DNA of 64,000 bases from Plantago ovata (taxonomy: Eukaryota > Streptophyta > Magnoliopsida > Lamiales > Plantaginaceae): NCBI GenBank assembly GCA_028274465.1, contig CM051456.1, positions 71,038,753 to 71,102,752 of the forward strand. The letters are read 5' to 3'. This document shows, in pieces, positions 34,506-46,176 of this stretch (position 1 is its first letter; the number at the start of each line of letters is the position of its first letter). The notes beneath the pieces were generated by a model, which made no database searches, had not been told where the DNA came from, and saw only the letters and a list, made by a program, of their open reading frames with translations. The position numbers were made by a program, and so were the translations under genes.

Positions 34506-35884
34506 CTACACGTTTTCTTCTTCTCTCTCTCTCTTTTTTTTTTTTTTGTATGTAATGGAGTCCAATGTAAACTAAGGATCCTAATATGAACTGAGAAGCC
34601 TGATGAGAAATGTCTGTTTCGATTTAGACTGCCCCTGCCCCACAATTCGATGAAAGAGAGGTGTAGATGAGCTCCTATCATGGCAACGTTACGGTAAATT
34701 TGGTTATCCAGAACATGTTTATAAGTTTGCGGGTAATTGGATGTTGCAAAATTCATATATAGGGCCAAAAAGTACGATATAATCATCGAAATGCCTATAT
34801 AAACAGAGGCATATTTTCGACAGTATCAAATAATCAAAATGGCAACAACAAAGTAAATATTTAAGTCATACCATAATTGAAACCAGTTTGACTACTAACA
34901 AATGCGAATATTTACAACATCATCTCAACAGGCAACAATATTTCTGTCTACAGATAGATTTAAGACCTACTAAAATTAGATCAATTGATGAAAATCTAGC
35001 CCATGCAGGTGAACAGATCATCTTGAGACATCCAAACATTGTCAACTTGAGTCACAAAATTGCAAGAAAAGAAAGCAAGTTCTTACCAGCAATTGACCAG
35101 GACCTCTTTCTGTTCTCAGTTGCGAATTGTGGTTCCAGTTTTTCCTTCAAGGGATGGGAGTGAAAAATGAAGAGAAACAAATGACAACTGCTTTGGAGAT
35201 GAAACGACGAGTGATAAAGGATGAAGTGAAAAATGAAAGAGAAAAAAACGACAGCTGCTTTGGAGATGAAACGACGAGTGATAATGGATGAAGAACAATG
35301 TTTTAAGTGCAATGTAATATGTTTATTATATTCAATAATAATGGCTCTCAAAAGGTGCAAAAAAAAGTGTAATCATTACTCTTTTACTTCCAGTATACGA
35401 GAACAACAGTAATAGCCTATAGGATATATATTGCCTAAGGAATAAGTTACTTCAGGCAAATCTGTTTCTTCCCACTAGGCCACTACTATGTTATTTTATA
35501 ATTAAATATTTAATTGAATTGACAATTACTTATAGCCAACATACTACACAATTAGTAATTACAAGCAAATTGATAAAATTTCAATTTACTCATCCTACCA
35601 ATATCTATACTAAATGGAGTACTAATAAAATGTTCGAAAGTAGTAATAGTCTAAGAAATGAAACAAGAAAAATCGAGAACCAAACAATGTCTTTTTAATG
35701 GGTAAAACTGTAGTAATAGTCTAAGCTGAAATCCGAAATGAAAGCTAATTCATCAAACAAGGTGTTTGCATGGCACACCAAACAAATACCAGGTTATGAA
35801 AATAAGCACCAAACAAATAAAAGGGTATTTGGAGCACATACAAATCCACTCTTCAACTCGAGAGGTGTTATGTGGGCTTCAAGT
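34506..35884. other. intergenic, AT-rich
   Basis: I see no convincing gene here. A run of A/T and GAGA near 34520-34550 borders the RNR1 fragment. A 66-bp tandem duplication is annotated separately. The stretch 35370-35880 is plain AT-rich sequence. Confidence 0.6.
35161..35294. repeat. two tandem copies of a roughly 66-bp unit
   Basis: The units at 35161-35226 and 35228-35294 share CTGCTTTGGAGATGAAACGA and the flanking bases with few differences. Confidence 0.75.
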
Positions 35885-37058
35885 TTAACCTCCAAATTGT
35901 GCTTTTGAACCAAATGAGCACTTAATCTTCTTCAGGGCGATGTTTTTTGTAAATGGACACCAACCAGGTGGGGCTCGATTCTTCGATAATCTTAATCTCA
36001 CAAGTATCCCCTCTCTCAATTTGTTGAATTGTGCAAATTTCTTCCAACCAGCTGTGACACTTGTTGTATTCGTCCGCAGTTTGCATGTAACTTCCCATGA
36101 CTTTAGTATAGGTGAATGACTCAATTTGAGTATCTTAGTATTAGAACCCTCCGAAAGGTGTGCACGGGCGAAGCCCATGGGGAGGACCTATTTAAATAAA
36201 AACACAAGAATGAGATAAAAAAAATAAAAAAAAGTAACATGCAATCGTTCGAATGATTATTGATATTCAATAAGCAAAGTAAGTCGTACCAAACTGTTAA
36301 TATGCGGACCAACAACAACAGAGCATTTGTCATAATTTTCTTTTATGGCACGGACGGGACATCCTGAAGCTGATAAATAAGAACTCTTTTTGCTTCTTAT
36401 GTAGTTGAAATCTCCCCTTACAACCCCCTCACCGTCGAATATGGTCACCCAGAAATGTGCTGGTGGGTCGTATGTGAACATCATAATGTCATTTGCTTCT
36501 ACGTTATATGAACTATGGAAAAGATTCCAACCCTTTCCAAAGTAATAATACTCCTGTAACCCATTTTTTTCAATCGTGACCTCCGCGACTAGGCCCTCTT
36601 CGACAGACAGTGTAACTTCACTCGGTATGCTCCCTCGCATTCCCATGCAATAATTTGAAAATCAACATGGAAATATCTGGATAAACATCAGGAAGAGAAC
36701 AAGATAAGAAAAAAAGATCAATGCATCTCAATTAAGATGACCGCAATTACTAGTAAATGATAAAGGAGTTGAACACATGTATAATCGTTAATCAAATAAC
36801 TTGTATAATTACACCATAACAATAGAAACTACTACAAGTACATATTGACAAATCATACAACATAAAATGTCCATAGAGTAATTCAGATCTATTTGTCTTT
36901 CGTTTCTACACCAACCAGTATCAAACTTAACGTGAAAATTAATGTATGAACAATTTGAAAACGAAAGTGTCGAATCTTACCAGAGTATCATCGTGATCAG
37001 GAGTCTTAAAAACTTTGGCAAATTTCTTTGGGAACGACTCACTAAGAGCGACATCCAT
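35885..37058 (-). pseudogene. REM-type B3-domain transcription factor gene with a nonsense codon
   Basis: The three-exon model with phase-0 junctions is 37058-36981 (MDVALSESFPKKF..., donor GTAAGA), 36676-36290 and 36187-35885, total 768 nt. The first B3 domain spans exons 1-2 (FAKVFKTPDHDDTL ... KGWNLFHSSYNVEANDIMMFTYD ... FWVTIFDGEG). The second, in exon 3, has LPMGFARAHL and SWEVTCKL...GWKKFAQFNKLREG. B3 proteins bind DNA, and REM members act mainly in reproductive tissue. A TGA at 36664-36662, five codons into exon 2, interrupts the first domain. Either the copy is a pseudogene or a different acceptor is used. Everything else is open. Confidence 0.72.
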
Positions 37059-37493
37059 GGAGACGTATAGAATTATATCACTAAAAAAGGAAATCTAATT
37101 TGGTGAATTGTTAAATAAGTACCTAAGAGAGTTTAAAACCATTTTATATACAAATGTTTATAGGGAAACTGTCGTAACTCCTCTTTTATTTCTTATTACA
37201 CATCCGTTTATCATTATAACAAAATATACCACCGTAAATAATTATGAGAAAATAATAAAGATGAAGGAAAATATCTAGGAAAAATATGCACTTGATTAGC
37301 TTCGGAAAATTCGTATTCAATAAAAGGAAAGTGAACCCGTTGAACTTGTCAGAAGAATTATGTAGGTATTTTTGTTAAGTGTGTGTGTGTGTGTGACAAG
37401 TAATGTTAGTGACAATTAATTTTTCCACCCCTCTAATTTTAATTTGTTGTTCAATTAAGTATAGGTGTATATTTACTCTATATATACTACTAC
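37059..37493. other. AT-rich upstream region with a (GT)n run
   Basis: A short GT microsatellite lies at 37379-37395. The region otherwise holds the putative promoter side of the B3 gene. No gene is seen. Confidence 0.6.
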
Positions 37494-38708
37494 TATAGTT
37501 CACAAGCCATCGAAAATCGACGGATATATAATGCTTATATTTGATATAATAGAATATATGCATGATTACAAAAAATGTGATTACAGAAGTTTTATGAGTG
37601 TAATGTCCCTCCCAAGAACACACAAGTTGACGTAATAGATTTCAACACGCAAATCAAATTAAATCGCACCTGGTAGCATATGCTCAAAGTTATGATACAC
37701 TTAATGCAAAATGTCACTCGCCACTAAATACCTAATCACGAATTTTCTCCCAGTGCGGCATGTAGTTATATTATGGTAAAACGCAAAAGACATAAATCAC
37801 AAATTCGCACCCCGTGGATCACATAGTGGAATAGTCTGAAGCCTAATAGACATAGACCACAATGTCACTCCCCGTGGATCACCTAGTGAAATACCCTCAA
37901 ACCCAAAAGACATCGATCACAAAGTCTCTCCCCGTGGATCACCTTTCAAAATTCCGTCAAACCCAAAAGACACAGATCACAAATTCAACCCCCCCCCCCC
38001 AAAACACCCATAGGGCCAAACTCAGGATGCATAGATTACAATTCCACTCCCCGTGGAGCACCTAGTAAACATGGTAAAACCCAAAAGGCATAGATTGAAA
38101 CTGTCCTACCCGTGGAGCAAACCTAGTTGAATATGCTGAAATTCATAATGCATAGATTATAAACTCGCTCTTCGTGGACAGTGAATCACCTAGTGTAATA
38201 TGCTAATATTGTTAAACAATTTTTATTTGTTTGAAATGATTTATAACTGTGAAATTATAAAAATTATTATAATTGACCCGTAAATCATTTTGTGAACATG
38301 GGTGGGATAGCTTGCAATTCTCCGGTGCCTCTTCTCGTCCGATAAATTCTACAGAAGAGTGGAATTTGAAATGTTTTGATTGAGTAATGGGGAGAATGAA
38401 AATAAATGGCAATTGTGAATCAAGAGTTCAAAAATTTGTTACGTTTAACTTTCCTTAATTATCATTAAATAATTCATCTTTAATCACAACTGCAATTACT
38501 TCATATTTTAGAATCTACTTGTATGTCAGATTAGTAGCTTTATAATAGTAGGTTTGGAATAAAATAAAAAAACAAAAAAATAAAAAAATAAAAAAAAATT
38601 TATTATCATGACACATATTAGGTTTGTGCATATGTAATAAGTAATTCTGATTGATCATTAATTGTTGCTTAGGCATTGACTCTCCTTTTTTATAGAATAA
38701 ATTATAGA
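37494..38708 (-). mobile_element. degenerate non-autonomous Helitron (candidate)
   Basis: On the minus strand it would start TCTATAATTTATTCTATA at 38708, after A. It would end with a hairpin (CCGTCGA/TCGATGG, plus-strand 37507-37523), CTTGTGAA and CTATA at 37494, where a fresh Helitron would have CTAGT. Its ends and its internal minisatellite match the better-preserved element at 43661-47310. No Rep/helicase is encoded. Confidence 0.55.
37790..38195. repeat. roughly 60-bp minisatellite
   Basis: About six to seven units of roughly 60 bp are built around CCCCGTGGATCACCTAGTG and CAAACCCAAAAGACATAGATC. A C-run (37990-38000) interrupts one unit. The same unit family occurs at 43930-44590. Confidence 0.8.
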
Positions 38709-38787
38709 TTCTCGTTTACGTATTTACACAACTATTTTCCTCAAAACTGAAAAGACAACCTTTTTCCAGAAAAGACATGATTTTGCC

Positions 38788-38796
38788 TATATATAA
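38788..38796 (+). promoter_or_regulatory. TATA box for the gene at 38911
   Basis: TATATATAA lies 115 bp upstream of the ATG, at a normal distance for a plant core promoter with a short leader. C-rich and A-rich leader sequence follows. Confidence 0.55.
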
Positions 38797-38910
38797 TTCC
38801 CCACACCCCCCCCACCCGCCCACCAGAAATCAAATAACAAACGAAAAAAATCGTAAGTCCTCAAAATCTGTAAAACATAAGCCTTTTGGAACAAAAAAAA
38901 CACTCACACA

Positions 38911-39483
38911 ATGCAGAATCTTCAAGAAACGTTCACCATTGATGCTCCACGGACTTTTGCTGAAAATCGTGGAAGGCCTTTTGCTTATTTCATAAGAATC
39001 TCCACAGATCACCGTCTCACCATCCACCTCCGACTTACTCCTACAGACAATTGGGCTCTTACTGTGTCAATGAATACCAGTCAACGTCTACAATATCGCA
39101 CAAGGTACAAGTTCTTGTGGGTGAATGCAGCCCACATCATCCAGGGAGATGATATCATACCAACGAACTATGAGAATGATATCCGTAATTGGGTGTGCTT
39201 AAACAATCCTCATCTAGTACTTGTTACTAGAACTGGAACCCGTCTCCTTGTTCCAGGCCATGAACAAGAAGCTGGAAAGGTGTATCCATTCAATCCTCAT
39301 AGCGGCGGTTCGTTGTACTTCAACAATTTGAACATGACCCTTGACCATACTGAAGAAAATGTTGGTGATGACAATGGGCAGGGTATGTTTGCATCTCTGA
39401 ATGACCGTGACATGACTGTTCGAGTAGCGTTTGGACATGAGGAGAGTAGCCGCCATGTTAAGAATGTTGTCCGTGGAATTTAG
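38911..39483 (+). CDS. hypothetical 190-residue protein, single exon
   Basis: This is an open frame with a TATA box upstream and a plausible start context. The protein begins MQNLQETFTIDAPRTFAENRGRPFAYFIRIS and is rich in beta-type alternation, with no signal peptide or membrane segment. The segment RYKFLWVNAAHIIQGDDI faintly recalls the W...F....I..GD core of B3 domains, and a B3 gene is its neighbour, but this is weak. I do not recognise the family. A possible splice donor (TTCAG|GTATGT) lies 34 nt after the stop and could mark a 3' UTR intron. It looks intact. Confidence 0.6.
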   Translation: MQNLQETFTIDAPRTFAENRGRPFAYFIRISTDHRLTIHLRLTPTDNWALTVSMNTSQRLQYRTRYKFLWVNAAHIIQGDDIIPTNYENDIRNWVCLNNPHLVLVTRTGTRLLVPGHEQEAGKVYPFNPHSGGSLYFNNLNMTLDHTEENVGDDNGQGMFASLNDRDMTVRVAFGHEESSRHVKNVVRGI

Positions 39484-40027
39484 TTCGCAATATATTGAAG
39501 CACCTGACAACAGTTCAGGTATGTTTGCAAGCAGTTAATTAAGACTTATTGTTTATTTATAGGCATTGGCCGTATGTGTTTCGGCAAGAAGAAGATTAAT
39601 AGAAGTTTAGTTTGTGTTTAAACCTCTTTTCCCCTATATTTGTTTTAAGTCTTTGGTATCAGGCCATTTGTCATTTGATTCCTGAATAGTTATTGACTCT
39701 TGAAAATGAATGGGTATTTGCAAAGTTTGGGTTTCTGTCCTAGATTCTATTTTTTCAGTCTGGTTCTGGCAGGTTTGTGTACATGATGATTCTGACGTTT
39801 GAATCTTAGAAATTATAAGTTTTCAGCGAGTATAGAATCAAATGTGTCTGAACAATCAACACATTAACAAAGCCACACACATAATTACCATAGGACTGTA
39901 ACAAAATGAAAACTTCGTACTGCACTCATTAGCATCCACAGATTATCCAAAAACAGAATGTCATTAAGGCACCTTCATAGTAGCATGTGAAGCCTAAGTA
40001 AAGTTGCGTGATTAGTACTTAGCCTAG
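39484..40027. other. intergenic between two convergent genes
   Basis: No gene is seen. The right part (39938-40022) has a diverged duplicate at 47920-48036, which is useful as an empty-site reference for insertions there. Confidence 0.6.
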
Positions 40028-43000
40028 TCATAAGAAAGATCTAATAGACATACTTGCAGCAGGAGATTCAAAAACACTTTGGTAGAGCACAAACCATTCA
40101 CACATAATCATGGGCCAGCATTGATTAGTTTCGGAATGGGAGGCCTTGAGTAGCTCGTTCCTGTCCTGGAATGATACGAAGTCCATGGAAGTACGACTTG
40201 GAGCTGTGAGATACATACCAGTTGCGTGAATTAGTAGTACCAAGTTCCTGAGCATCCTTTTCCCTATCAATCACTTGGTTCCATAGATCATCGAAAGTCA
40301 TCGTCTTTGTATGGCACATGCGCTTAATTGAACCTGGGAGCAGATAAGTCATGACAAACCAATCACCTTGCTCCTCGAACATAACATCAACAGACTGCGT
40401 GTAAACATCAACGCATTTGCTTGAAACTAACCTGGAACATTCAAACATCCTTACCACATCCTCGACCTGCTGCAAAGGGATGAGGGCTTCATGAAACTTG
40501 CGGATGGTTAGATCAACAAACCACATCAGGCCGTTCTTCATGGGACCGGTAAGCCTTCCCCAAATTGCACTGCATAAATCAACATAGTCGAAATTGCTCC
40601 AGTCTTCAATGTAGATGTATGAAACCTTGCCATTTGCATAAGATATCTGCCTAAATTTGGGATGCTCAAACCTCCCATCTCAATGAACCTTTATCCTCCA
40701 TGATTGTTGTATCAAATGTTCAACAGGATGCTGCTGCGTCCGTGGTGGATTTGAACATTCAACAACCCATTGGGATGTGAACTTGACATTTCGCCCTAGC
40801 TCTTCCGTCTCTGTTGTAATTAAACATTGAAATTCTTAGCATCAATTCAGTTCAACAAACTACTAATTAAACATTGAATGAACAAACTCATAGACAACTT
40901 AAGATCAATTAAAGCAACAAAACTTGCAGTCCATATACACGATTACATGGAGACTGTATTTAGTATTTCAACATGACCATAGAATCGTGCTATAACATAA
41001 CAATGTGTGGGAGTTCACATCGAACTAGATCCAAAGTAAATTGCAAACATGGTCGACCAATAATCCGAATTCAAGGTAATTGTATCGGCCTGGGAATTTG
41101 GGGATTATGCCTTTTACCAATCCTCAAAATTACCAGATTACAAATAAACAAACTCGATACCACACGCTACACATCCAACAATGCAAAAAGTAGAAACATA
41201 TCCAAATTACGAAATAAAAAGCGATGATTAAGGTGTAGGGCAAAACAGAGAAACATACTCTGGGGTTTGGTGACTCCTAGAGAATGTTCAACAGGATGTT
41301 GTTGCGTCCGTGGTGGAGTTGAACATTCAACAACCCATTGAGTTGTAGGCTTGACATTTCTCCCTAGCTCTTCCGTCTCTGTTGTAATTAAACATTGAAT
41401 CAATTGAACATTGAAATTCTTTGCGATAATTCAGTTCAACAAACTACTAATTAAACATTGAATGAACAAACTCATAGACAACTTAAGATCAATTAAAGCA
41501 ACAAAACTTGCAGTCCATATACACGATTACATGGAGACTGTATTTAGTATTTCAACATGACCATAGATTCGTGCTATAACATAACAATGTGTGGGAGTTC
41601 ATATCGAACTAGATCCAAAGTAAATTGCAAACGTGGTCGGCCAATAATCCGAATTCAAGGTAATTGTATCGGCCTGGGAATTTGGGGATTATGCCTTTTA
41701 CCAATCCTCAAAATTACCAGATTACAAACAAGCAAACTCTATACCACACGCTACACATCCAACAATGCAAAAAGTAGAAACATATCCTAATTACGAAGCA
41801 AAAAGCGATGATTAAGGTGTAGGGCAAAACAGAGAAACGTACTCTGGGGTTTGGTGACTCCTAGTGAATGTTCAACAGGATGCTGCTGCGTCGTGGTGGA
41901 GTTGAACATTCAACAACCCATTGGGATGTGATCTTGACATTTCACCCTAGCTCTTCCGTCTATATTGTAATTAAACATTGAAATTCTTTGCTATAATTCA
42001 ATTCAACAAACTACTAATTAAACATTGAATGAACAAACTCATAGACAACTTAAGATCAATTAAAGCAACAAAACTTGCAGTCCATATACACGATTATATT
42101 GAGACTGTATTTAGTATTTCAACATGACTATACAATCGTGCTATAACATAACAATGTGTGGGAGTTCACATCGAAATAGATCCAAAGTAAATTGCAAACG
42201 TGGTCGACCAATAATCCGAATTTATGGTAATTGTATCGGCCTGGGAATTTGGGGATTATGTCTTTTACCAATTCTCAAAATTACCAGATTACAAATAAAC
42301 AAACTCGATACCACACGCTACACATCCAACAATGCAGAAAGTAGAAACATATCCAAATTACGAAGTAAAAAGCGATGATTAAGGTGTAGGGCAAAACAAA
42401 GAAACGTACTCTGGGGTTTGGTGACTCCTAGTGAATGTTCAACAGGATGCTGCTGCGTCCGTGGTGGAGTTGAACATTCAACAACCCATTGAGTTGTAGG
42501 CTTGACATTTCGCCCTAGCTCTTCCGTCTCTGTTGTAATTAAACATTGAATCAATTGAACATTGAAATTCTTTACTATAATTCAGTTCAACAAACTACTA
42601 ATTAAACATTGAATGAACAAACTCATAGACAACTTAAGATCAATTAAAGCAACAAAACTTGCAGTCCATATACACGATTATATTGAGATTGTATTTAGTA
42701 TTTCAACATGACCATACAATCGTGCTATAACATAACAATGGGTGGGAGTTCACATCGAACTAGATCCAAAGTAAATTGCAAACGTGGTCGACCAATAATC
42801 CGAATTAAAGGTAAGGTAATTGTATCGGCCTGGGAATTTGGGGATTATGCCTTTTACCAATCCTCAAAATTACCAGATTACAAACAAACAAACTCGATAC
42901 CACACGCTACACATCCAACAATGCAGATAGTAGAAACATATCCAAATTACGAAGTACAAATCGATGATTAGAGTGTAGCGCAAAAAATGAGAAACTTACT

Positions 43001-43102
43001 CTGGGGTTTGGTAACTCCTAGTGGCCGGCCGCGTTTGTGTTTGGATCCTTCAGCTTGCTTCGAACCAGATTTTCTTCTGTCGCCGTCCATCGCCGATTGC
43101 AT
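40028..43102 (-). pseudogene. PB1-like / AT-hook gene with tandemly amplified internal exon
   Basis: Exon 1 (43102-43000) encodes MQSAMDGDRRKSG... with an AT-hook-like KRGRP and ends in phase 1. Three copies of a 120-nt internal exon follow (42529-42410, 41961-41843, 41378-41259), each encoding TEELGRNVK...CSTPPRTQQHPVEH plus LGVTKPQ. The terminal exon (40810-40028) begins with the same TEELGRNVK module and continues into a PB1-like region (DGRFEHPKFRQISYANGKVSYI), a domain common in plant transposase-derived proteins. Damage: a TGA at 40682-40680 between VH and DGRFE. The middle exon copy is 119 nt and has lost its acceptor AG. It may be a decayed or partly functional gene. The function is unknown. 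Confidence 0.6.
40700..43010. repeat. tandem repeat of 567-584 bp units
   Basis: Repeats of about 567-584 bp have matching points at 40973, 41557, 42124 and 42708. Each contains one exon module and one intron of the PB1-like gene. The junction inside each internal exon joins ...GTTGAACAT to CACTAGGAGT. Confidence 0.9.
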
Positions 43103-43381
43103 CTTATCGGAGTTCCGGATGAGAATAAAATGGAATGGATTGAAGAGGAATAGTGCTTTTTCGGCTTTGGCGTAAATCCGGTAGGTAAGAATTACTAAGA
43201 AATATTAATTGTGCTACAAGAAGCACGAAAACGTGACTTTGCCCACAGGTTCCTCGAAGAAACATTTCCGAAACGGAAACGGAAAGAAACGTTAAAAAAA
43301 CGTTTCTTGATTGGTGAAGGATCCTGAAGGCTAATCTTTGTTTGAATATGCCTCTGTTTCCATTCACCAAGTTGTTAACTT
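43103..43381. other. putative promoter/5' region of the PB1-like gene
   Basis: This stretch is moderately GC-rich immediately upstream of exon 1. It includes purine/pyrimidine words around CCGAAACGGAAACGG near 43270. No gene is seen. Confidence 0.45.
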
Positions 43382-43516
43382 TTTTTTTTTCTTTTTTTGA
43401 AACAGCAAAAATTTATCAAAGAAATCAAATAGTGAATTACAATACAAAGAAACTGCACAAGGAATGCACACCAAATAAGCACTCTCCATCCATTAACTCC
43501 ATCCAACACCAAATAA
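43382..43516 (-). mobile_element. 5'-truncated LINE fragment (candidate)
   Basis: The sense (minus) sequence ends GATAAATTTTTGCTGTTTC followed by an A-rich tail, as in plant L1 3' ends. It is flanked by the near-identical 11-mers GTTGTTAACTT (43371-43381) and GTCGTTAACTT (43517-43527). It is only about 135 bp, with no coding content. Confidence 0.5.
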
Positions 43517-43929
43517 GTCGTTAACTTGTTATACTAGTAGTATGGGTTATTTTATATTCTCATATGATCGATCATCTTCATTACCCTTGCTCATTTATTT
43601 ATATGGGCTCTTATTTAGTATGGTTTTTACTTTTCTACTTTATGTTTATTGTTTGATGGAACTAGTTCACAACCCGTCGAAAAATCGACGGGCATATATT
43701 TAATAAGATATAGTACATATTCGGAAAAAAAATCTAATGAAAAAAAAGAACAACATATTAGTACTTTCATGCTTGTAAGAACCGAATTTACATACATGCC
43801 TATCATGTAACAACCCACTATCATTATATATTGATAACCCTCTTGTGGAGTTAATGTACTATAGTGTGCAAACAATGTTACCAACCTATCTGATGCAATA
43901 GTCTCAATCTCGAAATACATCAATAACAT

Positions 43930-44590
43930 ATTCGCTCCACGTGGTGTGTCGTGTGCAATAGACTCAAAGCCTCGAACTCAATGCATATAGAACAAATTCG
44001 CTTCCTGTGGGACATCTAGTGTGACATGCTTAAATTCAAAAGACAAATATTATAAAGTTGCTCCCCGTGGGGCACTAAGTGAATAAAGTCTCAAACATAT
44101 AAAATATAGTTCACCAATTCTCTCCAAGTGAGACAAATGATGCAATAATCTCAAATTTGTATGGTATGGTTCACAAATTTACTCCATGTGTACGCACCTA
44201 GTGGAATAGACTCAAATTTAAAAGACATAGATCATAAATTCACTCCCTTCAAAGCACCTGGTGCAATAGTCTCAAACTCAAAATACACATATTAAAAATT
44301 CTCTCCCCGTATAGTACCAAGTTCAATAGGCTCAAGTTCAAGGCATATATCACGAATTCGCTTCCCATGGGCCACCTAGTGTGATATGCTTAAATTCAAA
44401 AGGCATAGATTAAAAATTTTCTCCCCGTAAAGGCACTAAGTGCAATAGTCTCAAATTCAAAAGACCTACATCATAAATTCGTTACCCGTATGAAACCATA
44501 TTGCAATAGATAGGCTCAAACTCAAAATGCGTAGATCACACATTCACTCCCCGTGGCAAACCATATGCAATAGGCTCAAACTCAAGAGAT
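43930..44590. repeat. roughly 60-bp minisatellite inside the Helitron
   Basis: About eleven diverged units of 58-64 bp carry CTCCCCGTGG, CACCTAGTG, CAATAGTCTCAAACTCAAAA and ATAGATCA words. They are homologous to the array at 37790-38195. Confidence 0.8.
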
Positions 44591-45918
44591 GCGAGCTAGT
44601 GAAATATGAAATATTTATTATAAATAAAATTAGTTATATATTTCTTACAAATTTAATTCAGGTAAATTCGATTTGAATGAGTTCGGCTCAAATATAATTC
44701 ATATCGGATGAACTCCGACCAATTTTAAATAGGTTAATGTTGGACCGAGAGCTTCGAATCAAATTTATTCGATTAATCTTTGGTCGAGTAATTTCGGCTC
44801 GGACATCAAGTCAAAGTTTGAATAGTCGATGACCATAATATTTCAACTTAGACGTACTTTAGATTCAAATCGAATTGGATTTTGACTTCGGGCCAGTTTT
44901 GCCATCACTAACATTCAGATTGGATTCTTCGAGTCAATGGTTTTATTTTAGAACGACCTCAAATTGATTCAGATGCGTTTGGATTTTGGATCTTTGTCAT
45001 ATTAGGCTATTGTGAATTATAAATTTCAAATCATTTTGACCGAATCAAGTAAGATTCAGGTTGATTGAATAAATGTAATGAGAAATTATTCTTGTAATGA
45101 AAAATCATAAATTACTACTATTACAAATCATTGTGATAGATGAAATAATCATTATAAATGAAATTAGTTATATATTTATAACAATTTTATTCGGGTAAAT
45201 TTGGATTGGTTAGATTGGATAAGCTTGGCTCAAATTTAATTTAATCCAGTTGTAACTAAATCCAGTTATTTAATTAGAGTGATTTTATATCGAATGGTTC
45301 GAGTCAAATTTATTTAGTTGATCTCGGATGGGGTGATTATGAATCGGGTAATCGGTCAAAGTTCAAATAGTTGACCATAATGTTTTGAGATAGATTTTGG
45401 ATATGGGTCGGACTTAGGATTCAGGTCAATTTTGACATCTTTATTCTTGATGCTTATAAGTAGACATAGCAAACAGATCGTCCGACCCAAATTCGAATAA
45501 AGAAACCAAAGTAGTAGTTTTATCTTTGGTCATTAGATTGCACACAAACCGGGTTGTTCAGTTTATTGGTTTTATTCCGACCGAAACTCGATTGGATGGG
45601 ATTTTGAATATTAATCGGATTCGGGTGTTGATTATAGTTTTCATATTAGGTCCATTTTGATCGGTTCAATTTGAACTCATGTTGATTGAATAAATGAAAT
45701 ACTATATAAATTATTATAAATTTTAAATATATGTTGCAAGTTAGGGACTCGATGTATCTATATTGCAACCAAACAAAATTTAAAAAATTGCATCTTGTAC
45801 ATAACAAATTCATTTTTCTTAATTTAAGAATGAATGTAGGCTAGCTTTTAAACGTTAAAGACCCGTGACCAAACAAATTGAAATGTAAAAAGAATTTAAT
45901 AGTACAAAAAGAACAATA

Positions 45919-46176
45919 CTCCCTCCGTCCACTATAATTTAACCACTTTGATTTTTTTCAGTTAAACTGTTTCCAACTTTAAATCTCAATTACTCTTAAA
46001 CTATAATGATAATGTATTTGACAAAATCATATTATGAAAATATAGAACATATATTTTCATAATATAGTTTTATTAAATATTTTACCATTATAATTTTAGA
46101 GTAATTGGAAGTCAAAGTTGAAAGGTGTTGACCGAAAAAAGTCAAATTGAATAATTTTAACCGGATAGAGGGAGTG
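45919..46176. mobile_element. Stowaway-like foldback MITE
   Basis: It starts with CTCCCTCCGTCC next to TA and ends with CCGGATAGAGGGAG. The entire element is an inverted repeat, closing in a tight palindrome (ATTATGAAAATATA / TATATTTTCATAAT) near 46030-46067. CTCCCTCCGTCC ends are typical of plant Stowaway elements. Confidence 0.75.

Noticed and set aside
34888..35163. 91-codon plus-strand frame
   Set aside because: It has no domain and no promoter signal, lies opposite the flank of the RNR1-like gene and overlaps a tandem duplication.
37990..38000. C-run as a regulatory or quadruplex element
   Set aside because: It is a single homopolymer inside a decaying minisatellite unit and is not repeated in other units.
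40973..42971. Four similar plus-strand frames starting MTI(E/D/Q)SCYNITM
   Set aside because: They are antisense to the introns of the tandem repeat, vary in length and carry no family signature. The minus-strand exons explain the region better.
43930..44590. CRISPR-like array
   Set aside because: The repeats are diverged along their whole length with no distinct spacers, and the DNA is a plant nuclear genome. It is a minisatellite in a Helitron.
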